Shown here one piece after another: positions 44,801-56,071 of a stretch of 64,000 nt of DNA (position 1 is the stretch's first letter; the number at the start of each line of letters is the position of its first letter). The DNA lies in contig KZ627157.1 in assembly GCA_002917775.1 (NCBI GenBank), positions 1,243,482 through 1,307,481 on the forward strand, read 5' to 3'. This stretch comes from Glaciozyma antarctica PI12. Taxonomy: Eukaryota; Basidiomycota; Microbotryomycetes; Kriegeriales; Camptobasidiaceae. The notes beneath the pieces were generated by a model. The model searched no databases. It was not told the origin of the DNA and saw only the letters and a list, made by a program, of their open reading frames with translations. The position numbers were made by a program, and so were the translations under genes.

Positions 44801-47522
44801 TCTGGTCGCTCACTCGCACGCCTGCGAAAGGCGCACCGAGGGATGCTTCGATTCGGACCGACGAGTGCGTCTAGAGTTCGGGGTTGCTTGTGCTCAGCTA
44901 ACGATGACCACCTGCGCAGGGACCACGTTCAGCTCGAGAAGATGAGGCAGCTCGGCATGAAGCCCGAGGACGAGTACAAGCTCAGCGCGATGAGGGAGCA
45001 CATCTCCAAGCTTGCCGTCGCCCGACAGTCGTTCGTCCTTTCTTCTTTCCCAATTCTGGAGCTGGCTCTAACACTGCCAGCGCAGCTCGCCTTCTCGACT
45101 CTACGACAGCAGCGATATCCTCTCCCAACCAGGCGGAGCAGTCCTCCAAGATCTCGGTATTGTCCCGCAAACGATCATCTTCAGCATCCGCTCTGCCGAC
45201 GATATCACCAACATCAACCGAGACCTCCAAGCCCGCCTCATCTCCGACAGCTACCCCAAACGATTCTCCACCGACAGTCCTCGTTCGCCGGGTTCGGTCG
45301 ATTTCAGTCGCAGCGGAGGGACGCACCGCCACAGCTCTGGCGCACAAGCTGGTGAAGATCTTCGTCGGAGGCTCGCTCTTGCAGGCGGGTCCACTACGTC
45401 GCTATCGAGTCAAGCGGGCGACAACGTCTCCGTCACCCACGGCGGCACCGACCTCGCTCCCTCGCCTCTCTCCCGAATCGACATCTCAGACCTCGAGCGC
45501 GCGGCTTCCCAGAGCTCGACGGACGATTTATCGGACGCCGCCGGCGCCTCTCGCACCGACATCGTCCAGCCCAAGTCGAGGAGCCGCGTGCACGTTAACG
45601 GAGTCGAGGTCGGACGAGTCGCGCCGGCGATTGGGCAGGATTCGACGAACGTCATGGGTCTCTTCAACGTCGAGGCGCGGTATCGAGGAGACGAGGACGT
45701 GATGTCGGCGATCTCGAACGCTGTTTCGGCTTCGCCCTTTGCGCGTCCAGTTTCGCGAGGATTGCAGGCGCACGCAACGCAGCGTTTCGTCAGCACCTAC
45801 GGTTCGTCTGCGTTTCTTCTCGCATAGGACAGATGCTGATTCGTCGTTTCGAAAGAGGGCAACGATCCCATCATCAAGCAGCTCCTCGAGCGAGTCTACC
45901 TCGACAACTACCGCGAACCTCTTCCCGAACTCGGCCCCCACGTCCCTGTCGGCATCCCTCGACGCAAGGCGCTCCGCACGAGCTTCCCTCCTCGCGAACG
46001 AACTCCCCAGCGACCCGAAGGCACCCTCATCGCCCACCTCGTCGAGCACACGGGCGCCATCACTGACATACAAGTCTCGCCCGATCAGCTCTTCTTCGCG
46101 ACGGGATCCGAGGACGGCACGGTCAAGATCTGGGACACGATTCGGCTCGAGAAGAACGTGACGAGTCGGTCGAGGCAGACGTTCCAGCAGGGCGGCAAGA
46201 TTACGAGCGTGTGCATCCTCGAGCATTCGCATTGCGTTGCCAGCGCGTCGGATAACGGGACGTTGTGGATTCATCGAGTCGACGTCAGCCTCTCGGGGTC
46301 GATGCCCAAGTACAGCAAGCCGCACTGGATTCGACAGCAGAACTCGGACGACGGTGGATTCGTAACTTGCATGGCGAGCTACGACACCGGTTCGTTTTCT
46401 CTCTCAACCTCGCTGACTTCTCCTCTCTCTCAACCTCGCTGACTTCTCCCGCTCAGAAACGACGACGAACCTCATCCTCGGCACCTCCCTCTCAACCATC
46501 ACGATCCTCGATATCCGCACCATGCGCACCCTCCACACCTTCTCCAACCCCCTCCCCTTCGGCCCCATCACCACCCTCTGCATCGACCGAAAACGCGTCT
46601 GGCTCGTCGCCGGTACCTCCTCCGGCACTCTCACCCTCTGGGACCTCCGTTTCGGCCTCCTCCTCCGCTCCTGGACCGTCGGCGCGCGCAGGATTCAAAA
46701 AGTCGCGGTGCACCCGGGGAAGGAGAAAGCGAATGGGAGGTGGGTCGTCGTTGCGATTGAGGAGGATGGAGCGGAGGAGAAGATGGGAGCGCTGGTGGCG
46801 GAGGTGTGGGACGTCGAGAGGGGGATAAAGGTCGAGGAATTCCGCGTCGTGAGTCCTGGGACGACTTCGCGGACGTCGTTGGCGCAGGAACCGAGCCAGG
46901 TGATGAAGGACGCCATCGTCGACCCAGCTTCGGCGATCGAGGCTCTCCTCGCCGCTGCCGCTCCTCCGAAAGCTCGCACAAGGCCAGTGGAGCCCTCGGA
47001 GCAGCTACAAGCGCATCGAAAGACCCGACCAGGAGTCCGAGCTTTCCTCGTCGGCGTCGATTATTCGCTCCAGGGTGATCAGCGGTATCGCGCGCAGGCG
47101 GAGGAGCGGGAGGGGAAAGAGGATAAGGGGTATTTGATCACGGGGGGCGAGGATCGAAAGGTCCGGTTCTGGGACCTAGGGCGAACGGAGCGGAGCGCGG
47201 TGGTGAGCGGGTTGGAGATGGACGACGAGCGTCCAGTCTTTACGTGCGTTCTTCCCCTCCTCCCCTCGAGCGAAGCTGATACCCTCGTAGTGCGCACAGC
47301 AGTACCTCCCGCCCTACTCTCCACCTCGAATCCCCCTCCTCTCGTCCCCGGTCGCAGCAGAGCGCAGGGAGCAAAGTCCATCGCTCGACGCTGATTGCGA
47401 ATTCGCAACAGCAGTTGCTGAGAGGTCATCAGGAGGCGATCACGGCGCTGGCGGTGGTGGATTTGCCGTTCCGGTGTGTGGTTAGTGGGGACAGGGCGGG
47501 GGTGGTTAAGGTGTTTGAGTAG
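41805..47522 (+). CDS. VPS15: VPS15 protein kinase, regulatory subunit of class III PI3-kinase
   Basis: Starts [15 protein letters not shown], with Gly2 in an N-myristoylation context as expected for Vps15. The pseudo-kinase-like domain shows VVKVFVKPD, the catalytic-loop equivalent [12 protein letters not shown], a DFA in place of DFG (LTDFASFKP) and an E-R-F-Y motif after the activation segment, all Vps15 traits. HEAT repeats follow (43400-45000: [32 protein letters not shown]). C-terminal WD40 repeats run from 46020 ([19 protein letters not shown]) to [19 protein letters not shown]. It pairs with Vps34 on endosomal and autophagic membranes. About 17 introns; the one at about 46391-46456 carries an internal repeat. 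Confidence 0.93.
46401..46449 (+). repeat. Intronic 23-bp direct repeat (26-bp period)
   Basis: CTCTCAACCTCGCTGACTTC and three further bases occur at 46401-46423 and again at 46427-46449, inside one VPS15 intron. Each copy contains a GCTGAC branch-site sequence, so the intron has two. Confidence 0.85.
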
Positions 47523-47660
47523 GTTGTTGTTGCGATGCGAGCAGTGCGAGAGAAGCGTCGTCGTCGCGCGAGTAGAGCAGTACCTCGTCTTCCCTCTGAG
47601 CTCTCTACTCCCAGAAACGCAAAGACCTTACAACAGCTCCCTCCTCCCTCCTCCAGCTCC

Positions 47661-47969
47661 TCACCGCTTCTCCCTCCTCCTAAGCCTCATAACCTCCACC
47701 CCCTGCACCCCTCGCAAGCCCTCTAACCACCTCACCACCTCGCTCACCTCCTTGCTCACCGCATCCTGCGTTGGGATGGGGAGTGAGTAGAGGTGCTCGT
47801 GTGGGAGGGAGCTGAGGGGGCCGATGTAGGTTAGGGAGAGGGGGGTCGGGGAAAGGGCGGTGGGGAGGGACGAAAGGAGGGAAGAGGGGAGGGGCGTGGA
47901 GAGGGTTAGGGAGAGGTACGTGTGCGTGCTGTAGTCGAGCGCTGAGGGTTGGGAGGGCGGGGCGGACAT
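47661..47969 (-). CDS. Small uncharacterised protein (102 aa)
   Basis: A single-exon frame, [20 protein letters not shown]..., with a Leu/Ser-rich first half, LTYIGPLSSLPHEHLYSLPI, then a charged helix SKEVSEVVRWLEGLRG and a basic tail LRRREKR. Codon bias is strongly coding and the frame is intact. It ends 139 bp from the VPS15 stop, in convergent orientation. I do not recognise the family. Confidence 0.5.
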   Translation of the reverse strand: MSAPPSQPSALDYSTHTYLSLTLSTPLPSSLLSSLPTALSPTPLSLTYIGPLSSLPHEHLYSLPIPTQDAVSKEVSEVVRWLEGLRGVQGVEVMRLRRREKR

Positions 47970-48555
47970 GAGGGAGGAGGAAGAGAGGCGTTCGCGGAGG
48001 AGCTGCTTTGGCGCCCTCGCAGCTTCTTCTCTCGGGGGATGTTTCTAGAGCTGTTTGTGGGTAGACTGGTTGTGCGTGTGCAACGTTGCTCAGGGGAAAA
48101 GGATCCAGGGTGGGCTGGACCTGAACTCCGATCCTGGCTTGCGTCTTCCATCCTCCGACTTTGTGAGACCAGCACACGAGCGAGCTTAGCTCCAAGATCT
48201 ACTCGAGAGAGCGGAGATGCATTGCGCAGTGTTGGCCTGGCGGGAGACGGAACAACCAGCTGGCAGCAGAAGCGGGCAGGGCGATCGGAGAGCTGGATGA
48301 GCTGCTCGAGCTCGGTAGAGCCCCGCCGAAGGGGAGGCAGATAGATGGATCGAGCGAGCAGAGCTCCTCCTCACAATCGTAGCGCCCATCGAATCCCCAA
48401 GACGAGCCCGGCCCTCCCACCCGAGCAGGTCAAACCGAACGAACGGTGCGGGGTCAGCTCTCCCTCCCTCTCTCCCCCAGAATCCTGATACCAAACGAAG
48501 CCTTCGTTCCCACTCCCCGGTCTACACCCCCCCAGACAGTCCCTTCTAAACTCCT
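47970..48555. other. Intergenic region
   Basis: About 590 nt between the small minus-strand gene and the QCR8 3' end. Open frames on both strands are short or have unlikely composition. Nothing was recognised beyond the presumed promoter and 3' UTR. Confidence 0.4.
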
Positions 48556-49143
48556 CTAAGGGAACTTGCCGAGGATGTGTCCCTGCTTGCTGTTACGAAG
48601 GTTGTTGTCTCCGATTAGCCCACTTGAGGATCCCGTAGCCTACGTCCACCATTAGCTCTGGTCCTTGGCTGGGTGTTGGAGGGAAGAACGGACCGAGAGC
48701 GATGGGAACGAGGAAGTAGGGGGCCTGCGCGAGGGTGCGCTTGTACCCGTTGAAGACCCAGTGCGAGACGACGCCGCGCATAGGCGCCTGGCGGAAAGGG
48801 GAGACGACTACCGTGTGGCCGTCAGCTTCCTCTCACACTGAGGCGGGGAAGGAACGCACCGTAGGACGTGACACCCTTCTGCTTGGGTCCGCCCATCTGC
48901 GGGACGAATGATTGGTTAGTTCCTGTTCAAGGAAGAGTCCGGCGTAAAAAGGAACGCACGTCGCCCCACCAGCCCATGTACTTGGCGCCAGTGGGCATGC
49001 CGGAGTGGAGAGGGGTCGTAGGGATCACTGCGAGGGAGGGAAGGGGGAGGAAGGCGTCGGTCAGTTCGAGTTCGATGAGGGGAGAGGTGCCGGCGGGTGG
49101 AGCTGAGCTGTGGGAGTTGGCTGGATCGGGTGGCGGACGTACT
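48556..49143 (-). CDS. QCR8: Cytochrome bc1 complex subunit 8 (QCR8)
   Basis: The spliced protein reads MIPTTPLHSG-MPTGAKYMGWWGD, then MGGPKQKGVTSYVVSPFRQA, VVSHWVFNGYKRTLAQAPYF, then the VPIALGYGILKWAN transmembrane helix. It matches Qcr8 (ubiquinone-binding small subunit of complex III, inner mitochondrial membrane). The first AUG of the message is split: the A is the last base of the leader exon (49143) and TG opens the next exon (49027), joined over intron 49028-49142. A downstream in-frame Met is an alternative. After KWAN the literal frame stops at 48593. Dropping one C near 48622 gives GDNNLRNSKQGHILGKFP ending at 48556, the expected Qcr8 tail. Confidence 0.85.
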
Positions 49144-49333
49144 GCTGACTGCTGGTGACTTGAGTGAAGCTTTCGAGAGTGCAGGCGCCAGGAGGAACTC
49201 GGAGAGGGTGATATTCGAATTTAATTTCGAGGAATCGCAGCTGGGCCTAGCTTTGGTATTTTGGCTGGTGCTCCGCTTCTTTCGCTGGCACGACTCTTCC
49301 TCGAGTCAATTCGAGCTCATAAAATTCACCAAG

Positions 49334-52038
49334 ATGGCCGTAGAGTTGTACTCGAGCCCAGTTCAGTCGGAGAGAAAAAGCGACTAAAATTGAGCCAACG
49401 GCGCGCTACACTCGTCACGATACTTTGGAACGCACTCCTCTCTCCGATCCCGATCCCCCTCTGCTTCCTTAACTACTGCCGCGCCTCTCCAGCTCAGCTC
49501 AGAGCTTTCCCCGATCCTCTGAGTACGCTCCATCCTCTCCAGGAGCCACACGGGTGCTGATCTTGCTGCCCCAGTGACCCTCCACACGCTAGGGGTTGCT
49601 TCTCACACGGCCCCTACAGGACTCATCACCTACCTCAAGCACTTCCTCTACCACCGCTCTCAGCGCAAAGGCCAGCCGACCGCTCAAATCTCGTACGACG
49701 AAGGCCTCGCGATCGTCCGCAAGTTCCTGAGCTACGCGTCGACGCACTCTCTAGCGGAACTCCAGCACTTTACCGCCAATCACGTCCCTACGTGAGCTGC
49801 TCTTTGTGGTGGAGAAGTCGAGGAGGAGCTGATGGAGATGCAGACCGCACTGGGTCTCAAAGGAGGTTGTCGAGGTGGCGGAGGAGAATATCGAGGAGGC
49901 TGCGCACGTGCTAAAGGCCCAGCTCGAGGCGGATCCGAGAGGATTGGAGCTGGTGGGAGGAGGAGAGTGGTGGAAGAAGCGAGGGACGAAGTTGACGGGA
50001 GAGTGGATTGAGGTGCGTACTTGCGTCTTTCTTGTGAGGTGCGGGGTAGAGCTGATTGCGGGGTGGGAGCAGATGCGCAAGGAGAAAGTCAAGCGAGGTC
50101 TCAACGAGCCGACGAGGGTGCTCCTTTACGTTCATGGTGCGCTCTCTTCTGCGTGGACGTCGCAGCGAGGGCTAATTATCGACCTTCGCAGGCGGCGCCT
50201 ACTTCTTCTCCTCGCTCGAGACGCACCGGTTCGTCCTTGCCTATACGCTCGTTCAGAACCATTCCTTAGCTCTGAAGTGCAGATACCAGATCCAGCGCCA
50301 CGCCCGCAAACTCAACGCGCGCGCCTTTGCCGTGCGTTCTCGCTCCCTCGCTCCCTCCTCGCTAACTCCCTCACAGCCCTCCTACCGTCTCGCCCCTCAA
50401 TACCCCTTCCCCTGCGCTCTCCAAGACCTCCTTTCCTCCTACCTCTTCCTCATCCGCCCCCCTCCCACCGCCTCGCACGCCCCCGTCGCTCCTTCGCATA
50501 TCGTTCTCTCCGGCGATTCGAGTGGGGCGGGTCTTGCGCTCGCGTTGTTGGTCTTGTTGAGAGATCAGGGGATGCCGATGCCTGCTGCTGGGACGCTCAT
50601 TAGTCCGTGGGTGGATTTGGCGCATAGCTTTCCGAGCTTGATGGATGAGAGCAAGGCGCAGGGAGATTACATTCCGAGTGGTGCGTTTTTCTCTCGCGCG
50701 TTAGGACAGGACGAAGCTGACGGGGTGTGCAGAGGGGTTCCACTACAAGCCTGGGATCGCTTGGCCGCCGTTGAAGGGGGATGGGATTAGCGTGGTCATT
50801 GAGGAGGGCCAGGAGCCCGTCTTGCTCGACGAGCAGATCCAGGTGCGCTTTCGCTGCTCTTGCGAATCGATTCAGTTACTGACGAACGCCTGCAGATGTA
50901 CTGCCCCAACACTCTTCTTACGCACCCTCTCATCTCGCTCGTCAACCAAGGATCGCTCGGTGGTCTTCCTCCCCTCATGATCGTACGTCGTCCTTTCGCT
51001 CCTCGCTCCTCTCCCACTAACCCCCTCTCAGCTCGGCGGTTCCTCCGAACTCCTCATCGACGAAATCATCTACATAGCCCACAAAGCCGCCTCTCCCTCC
51101 TCCTACCCCCCCTCCCTCTCCTCCCTCACCGCCTTCCCCTCTCAACAAACCCACCTCAACACCACCTACCCACCCACACTCGTCCATCTCGCTATCTACG
51201 ACGGATGCGCTCATGTTACGCCTACTCTCTCTATCACTCGGCCGGCCAAATTCATGTATCGCTCAGCGGCGAATTTCGGGATTTGGGCTCTTACTGCTGC
51301 CCTGAGGCGAGAGGAACGACATCGCACGAAGGAAGACGCCGAACGGGATTCGGAACGCCCTTTCGACCCCGCTTTTCCACCACCTCTTACACCACTCGAC
51401 GCGGAACTAGCGAATGAGACTTCGCACACTATCGACTCGGACCTAGAGTCCGAAACCTCCTCACTCGCTTCCGACACCGCGGCTTCCAAGATCATCCAAG
51501 TGACGGGCCACGAGCCTCCGTTCGTCGATTCGATGATCCGCGAACGGGTGGATCCTGAGGGGGTTTCGAGGGAGATGGAATCGGCGAAGGAGATCCCTGC
51601 GCTGGGGATGGAAAGGGAACGAATCGGGTGCGTTCATGCCGGAGGACCTATTAAGCGGTGGATGGAGAAGAGGGAGAAATGGGAGAAGAGGTTCGAGAAG
51701 GATTCGGTGAAGTGGCGCGAGGTTCGGGAGCGGGATGGGCAGGGGGAGAGAGCGGGGGGAATTCCGAGGGCGAGTTTGGAAGCGTGGAGGGATGAGGAGC
51801 GCAAGAGGGAAGCGGGGGATAGTGTGGACCGGGCGGGGAGGAAGAAGAATTTGGCACTGGCGATGTGGGCGAGGATTAGTGCGAAACCGGATCAGGTCGT
51901 GCTGGCGGTGGAGAAGGGGGCGGAGGAGGGGGTGGAAAAGGGGAGGGAAGTGAAGGAGGGGACGAGGGAGAAGATGAGGAGGAGTGGGGAGAGGGACGAG
52001 GTGGTCGATGAGGGGTACGAGGAGAAGAAGGTCGTGTA
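49334..52038 (+). CDS. Alpha/beta hydrolase, HSL/lipase-like (GXSXG), with N-terminal frame break
   Basis: The ATG at 49334 gives MAVELYSSPVQSERKS and then a stop. With one extra A in the A-run at about 49375 the frame continues KKRLKLSQRRATLVTILWNALL, a membrane anchor, and joins the next exon MTLHTLGVASHTAPTGLITYL. The hydrolase core has the oxyanion motif YVHGGAYFFSS, the nucleophile elbow GDSSGAGLA, a DEIIYIAH region and AIYDGCAHV with the catalytic His. This is the hormone-sensitive-lipase class (esterase or steryl-ester deacetylase type). A long charged, disordered tail of about 250 residues follows to 52038. Substrate is unknown. It shares an upstream region of about 190 bp with QCR8. 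Confidence 0.82.
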
Positions 52039-52178
52039 GGCCTCTTAGACGTGGACACTTGAATTAGTACTCTGTTTTGTCGTTTCGACCAGGTGCTGGC
52101 GAGAGAATGAAGTGAGCTAGCGGGGAGAGCAGTTGAGGCGAGAGCGAGTAGAGAGCGACGATGCGACGATGGATAGGA

Positions 52179-53288
52179 TCAATTCTGCACTGTCTCCATC
52201 GCAGGGAACATCTCCTCGACGACCGTCTTTTTCTTCGGTACCTCCCTGCGGTATCGGCGTCAGCTCAGGAGGAAAACAGCGCGGATGGGAGACTCACCGC
52301 CCTGCGCGCTCTTGCGACTCGTCCTCGAGGTCCCAAGCCGGCCTCCATCCACCCAACACCGCAGGATCGTCCGTCGCCTTGAGCAGCGGGTTCGGAAACG
52401 TGTTGTGCGTCGACCCCAGCGACGTGTATCTGCGCTCTCCATCAGCTCCACCCGGTCCAAAGCTCGAGCGAGGAGACGCACCCATAATCATATAGCTCGC
52501 ACCACTCTATCGGTCCACCTCCCAGCGTCAAGCTCGGCTCGCACAAGAACTCCCAGATCTGCTTGTAGCTCCAGTCGAGGACGGGATGCACGCGCATAAA
52601 ATCGGGCCAGCCGGCATCCGTCCTCGTGAAGGGGGTCAACTTGGCTGCGTCGTTTCCACCGAATCAGCTCCCACGCGCCACCGGATCAAAAAGCGAAGCT
52701 ACGCACCACCATGAGGATCCCCACGCCGTGTTCCTACTAGAACCGCCTTGATCCCTCCATCCCTCTCCGATGCATGGCGATTCAAGTACACCTCGAGCGC
52801 GTCTCTCATCCCTCCTTCGACGGCTTCGAGATCGAGGTGATACCGCTCTGTGCAGAGCTTGACAAAAGCTTCGACTTGAGGGAAGGGGGAGGAGCAGCGG
52901 ACGTAGACGCATCTGATCGAGGGAGCGGCGGCGGGAGTGGAGAGGGCGTGGTGCCGGAAGATGGAAGCGGCGAGGAGGTGAACCAAGACCGTGCCTGTGT
53001 AGTTCGTCAGCTCCAATCGTAGTGTAGGAATGCCAGAGCGAAAGCCGTACAGTCCTTGCCGCCGTTGAAGCTCAGGGAGAGGTGGTCGAGTCTGGGGAAG
53101 CAGCGGGCCGATAGTCAGCAAGGGCGGAGGACCGCACTCAGCGAATGGGCTCACCCGTACTCGGCCACTGCCTGATCTATGATACCAATCGCATGCTTGA
53201 CGACCTCTCCAAGCGGTGTAGCCTGCGATGCGAGCTGGTACACCGCGTCGGCGTCCTCGAGCGTGAAGCGGCGCGGGGCAGGGGCCAT
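52179..53288 (-). CDS. FAD1: FAD synthase (FMN adenylyltransferase, PAPS-reductase fold)
   Basis: Begins MAPAPRRFTLEDADAVYQ at 53288. After splicing it shows the PP-loop LSLSFNGGKDCTVLVHLL and the CYVRCSSPFPQVEAFV, IKAVLVGTRRGDPHG, FMRVHPVLDWSYKQIWEFL and YTSLGSTHNTFPNP blocks of eukaryotic Fad1. The tail is VPKKKTVVEEMF. It transfers AMP from ATP to FMN in the cytosol. G-x-R-R-x-D-P and the PP-loop are intact. Five or six small introns are present. The gene is divergent from CCT5 over about 225 bp. Confidence 0.9.
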
Positions 53289-53514
53289 CCGGTGGAACGA
53301 GTGTTGCTGTGGGTGGAGCAGGCGATGCCGTACAGCTTGTACAAGCGCAGGGCGGTGGCGTAGGAGGAACGTTGTGATGAGTGGGCGGGGTGAGCTCAAC
53401 CTAGCGGCGGCCGAATCGCCCTGAGCCAAACTTGGGCCAGCGCGTCTTGAGCTTGCTCCTTCACCTTCGACTCCCCGACTCAGGAACGGGAACCAACACA
53501 TTCAATCTAAGAGG

Positions 53515-55813
53515 ATGGAGAACGCGACTTACGCCGTGGACGAGGTGAGCTTGGCCTAGCCAGCCTCAGAACGAACCCCCCAAGCTGACACGCTCCTTTC
53601 TTCCCTCAGAATGGACGAGTGCGTTCAGCTTCTCCTTGCCCTAGCCACGCCACCAGTTGACTAACCAGAACGCTCTCACAGCCCTTCATTATCATCAAGG
53701 ACCAAGGGCGCAAGACGCGAAGCCACGGACTCGAAGCGATCAAATCCCACATCCTCGCCGCACGAACTGTCGCCAGCATCGTCAAGACCTCCCTCGGCCC
53801 GCGCGGGCTCGACAAGATCTTGATTAGCCCTGATGGAGATATCACCGTCACCAACGACGGCGCTACGATCCTCGGTCAGATGCAGGTGAGCACTCCTTCC
53901 TTTCGAAGCAGAACATGCGAGAACGAAGGAGGTGGCCAGGGAGGGGACAGGGCTTGCTGGGCAGGGTTGTGGAAGGGGTGGATAGGGTTTTTGTGACTGT
54001 CCGAGGAGACTGGAGGGGCTGGAGGAGCAGCTACGAGGTGGTGGAGATGGGAACGCGAAGCTGACCCTCGCGCACCGGTCTCTCACAGGTCGAGCACCAA
54101 ATTGCCAAGCTCCTCGTGCAGCTCTCAAAATCCCAGGACGACGAGGTCGGAGATGGAACGACTGGTGTTGTTGGTGAGCCACTTCTGCTGCTATCACCTC
54201 GGCGCGAGAGCTAATGACCCCCGTGCAGTCCTCGCCGGCGCTCTCCTCGAAGCCGCTTCCTCTCTTCTCGACCGTGGTATTCACCCCATCAAGATTGCGG
54301 ATGGCTACGAGCGTGCGTGCGCCGTTGCGGTGGCGGAGCTGGACAGAGTGGGAGACGTGATTGAGTTCTCGAAGGAGGAGGGAGGACGAGCGGAGCTGGA
54401 GAAGGTCGCGCAGACGAGCATGGGCAGCAAGATGTTCGTGCTTTATGTCTCTCATACGGCACGACACTGACGCCTGCACAGCGTGTCCAAGGCTCACGGT
54501 CTCTTCGCCAAGATTGCCGTCGACGCAGTCCTCTCCGTCGCCGACCTCGAGCGCAAGGACGTCTCTTTCGACCTCATCAAGGTCACTGGAAAGGTTGGCG
54601 GTTCGCTCGAGGATACCACCCTTATCCAAGGAGTCCTCCTCGACAAGGACATGTCGCACCCTCAGATGCCTCGCTCCCTCACCGACGCCCGCATCGCCAT
54701 CCTCACTTGCCCCTTTGAGCCCCCGCGCCCCAAGACCAAACACAAGTTGGACATTACGAGCGTCGAGGAGTACAAGAAGCTGCAGGTGTACGAGACGGAG
54801 AAGTTCCAGGAGATGATTAAGAAGGTCAAGGACACGGGAGCCAACTTGGTTATCTGCCAGTGGGGATTCGACGACGAGGCGAACCACTTGCTCATGCAGA
54901 ACGATTTGCCGGCCGTGCGATGGGTTGGAGGACCGGAGATCGAGGTGCGTTCGTTCGTGGCATGCGAAGTGGAGACGGTGTATCTGATACTCTCGCGCGT
55001 GCAGCTCATTGCGATTGCGACGAACGGACGGATCGTACCAAGGTTTGAGGACCTTACGGCGGAGAAGTTGGGCAAGGCGGGACTCGTGCGAGAGGTGTCG
55101 TTCGGAACGACGAGGGACAAGATGCTCGTTATCGAGGAGTGCGCCAACACGCGCGCCGTCACCGTCTTCGTTCGCGGAAGTAACAAGATGGTTAGCCCCT
55201 TCCTCTTTCGTCAGCAACGGCCCTCGCTAACTCGCACTCGCAGATCATCGACGAAGCGAAGCGCGCCCTCCACGACGCCCTCTGCGTCGTCCGCAACCTC
55301 GTCAAGGACAACCGCGTCGTCTACGGCGGAGGAGCCGCCGAGATCGCCTGCTCCATCGCTGTCGCCAAGGCGGCCGACGAGATTGCTTCGATCGAGCAGT
55401 ACGCGATGAGGGCGTTCGCGACCGCGCTCGATGCGATTCCTTTGGCGTTGGCGGAGAACTCGGGATTGAGCCCTATTGAGACGCTCGCAGATGTCAAGAG
55501 TCGGCAGGTGACGGAGGGGAACACGAGGTTGGGTATCGATTGCGCTGGAAAGGGGAACAATGGTGGGTTGGCGCACGCTTTTGGGGAGTGCGAGAGCTGA
55601 TGCGGTTTTTGGCGCGTGCAGATATGAAGGCGCAGTTCGTCTTTGAGAGTTACATCTCGAAGCGTCAGCAACTACTTCTGGCGACTCAGGTCGTGCGCGC
55701 GATCCTCAAGATTGACGACGTCGTGCGTTTCTCAGTTCTTTATTCGAGCCGCGCGGTGCTGACCTTGCGACTAATTGCAGATCACCAGCGGTGGTGGAGA
55801 CGAGGAGTACTGA
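53515..55813 (+). CDS. CCT5: T-complex chaperonin subunit epsilon
   Basis: Starts [11 protein letters not shown] 9-nt exon (53610-53618) encodes Asn-Gly-Arg of the conserved [14 protein letters not shown]. Group II chaperonin motifs follow: [87 protein letters not shown] and a terminal [24 protein letters not shown]-type text and the -DEY end are specific for CCT5. It forms part of the cytosolic TRiC ring that folds actin and tubulin. The intron 53886-54088 (203 nt) is long for this genome. No lesion was seen. Confidence 0.95.
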
Positions 55814-56071
55814 GTGCCAATCGAATACTTGTGGAGATCGGATCTCGTGGCCTTCTGCTTCGTCGCTGCGGTATTGATCTGCTCAAATTGCGCTGCTCTG
55901 CGGGTGGTACCTCACACGTAGAAAGTACGGCACAGTTCTGCTGCTCTACACGCTCCGGCCGCTCCTCCAGTCCCCGAACCGCGCCATCGCTCGCCGCCTC
56001 AACTTGAAACAACGTCCTACTCCCCTCTCGGATTCGGGGTACAACTACTCGTGTTCTGATTGCTCTCCTCC

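Noticed and set aside
53676-55217. 513-codon minus-strand open frame antisense to CCT5
   Set aside because: It is a shadow: CCT5 on the plus strand is unmistakable and the antisense frame arises from its GC3 bias; the peptide has no recognisable domain.
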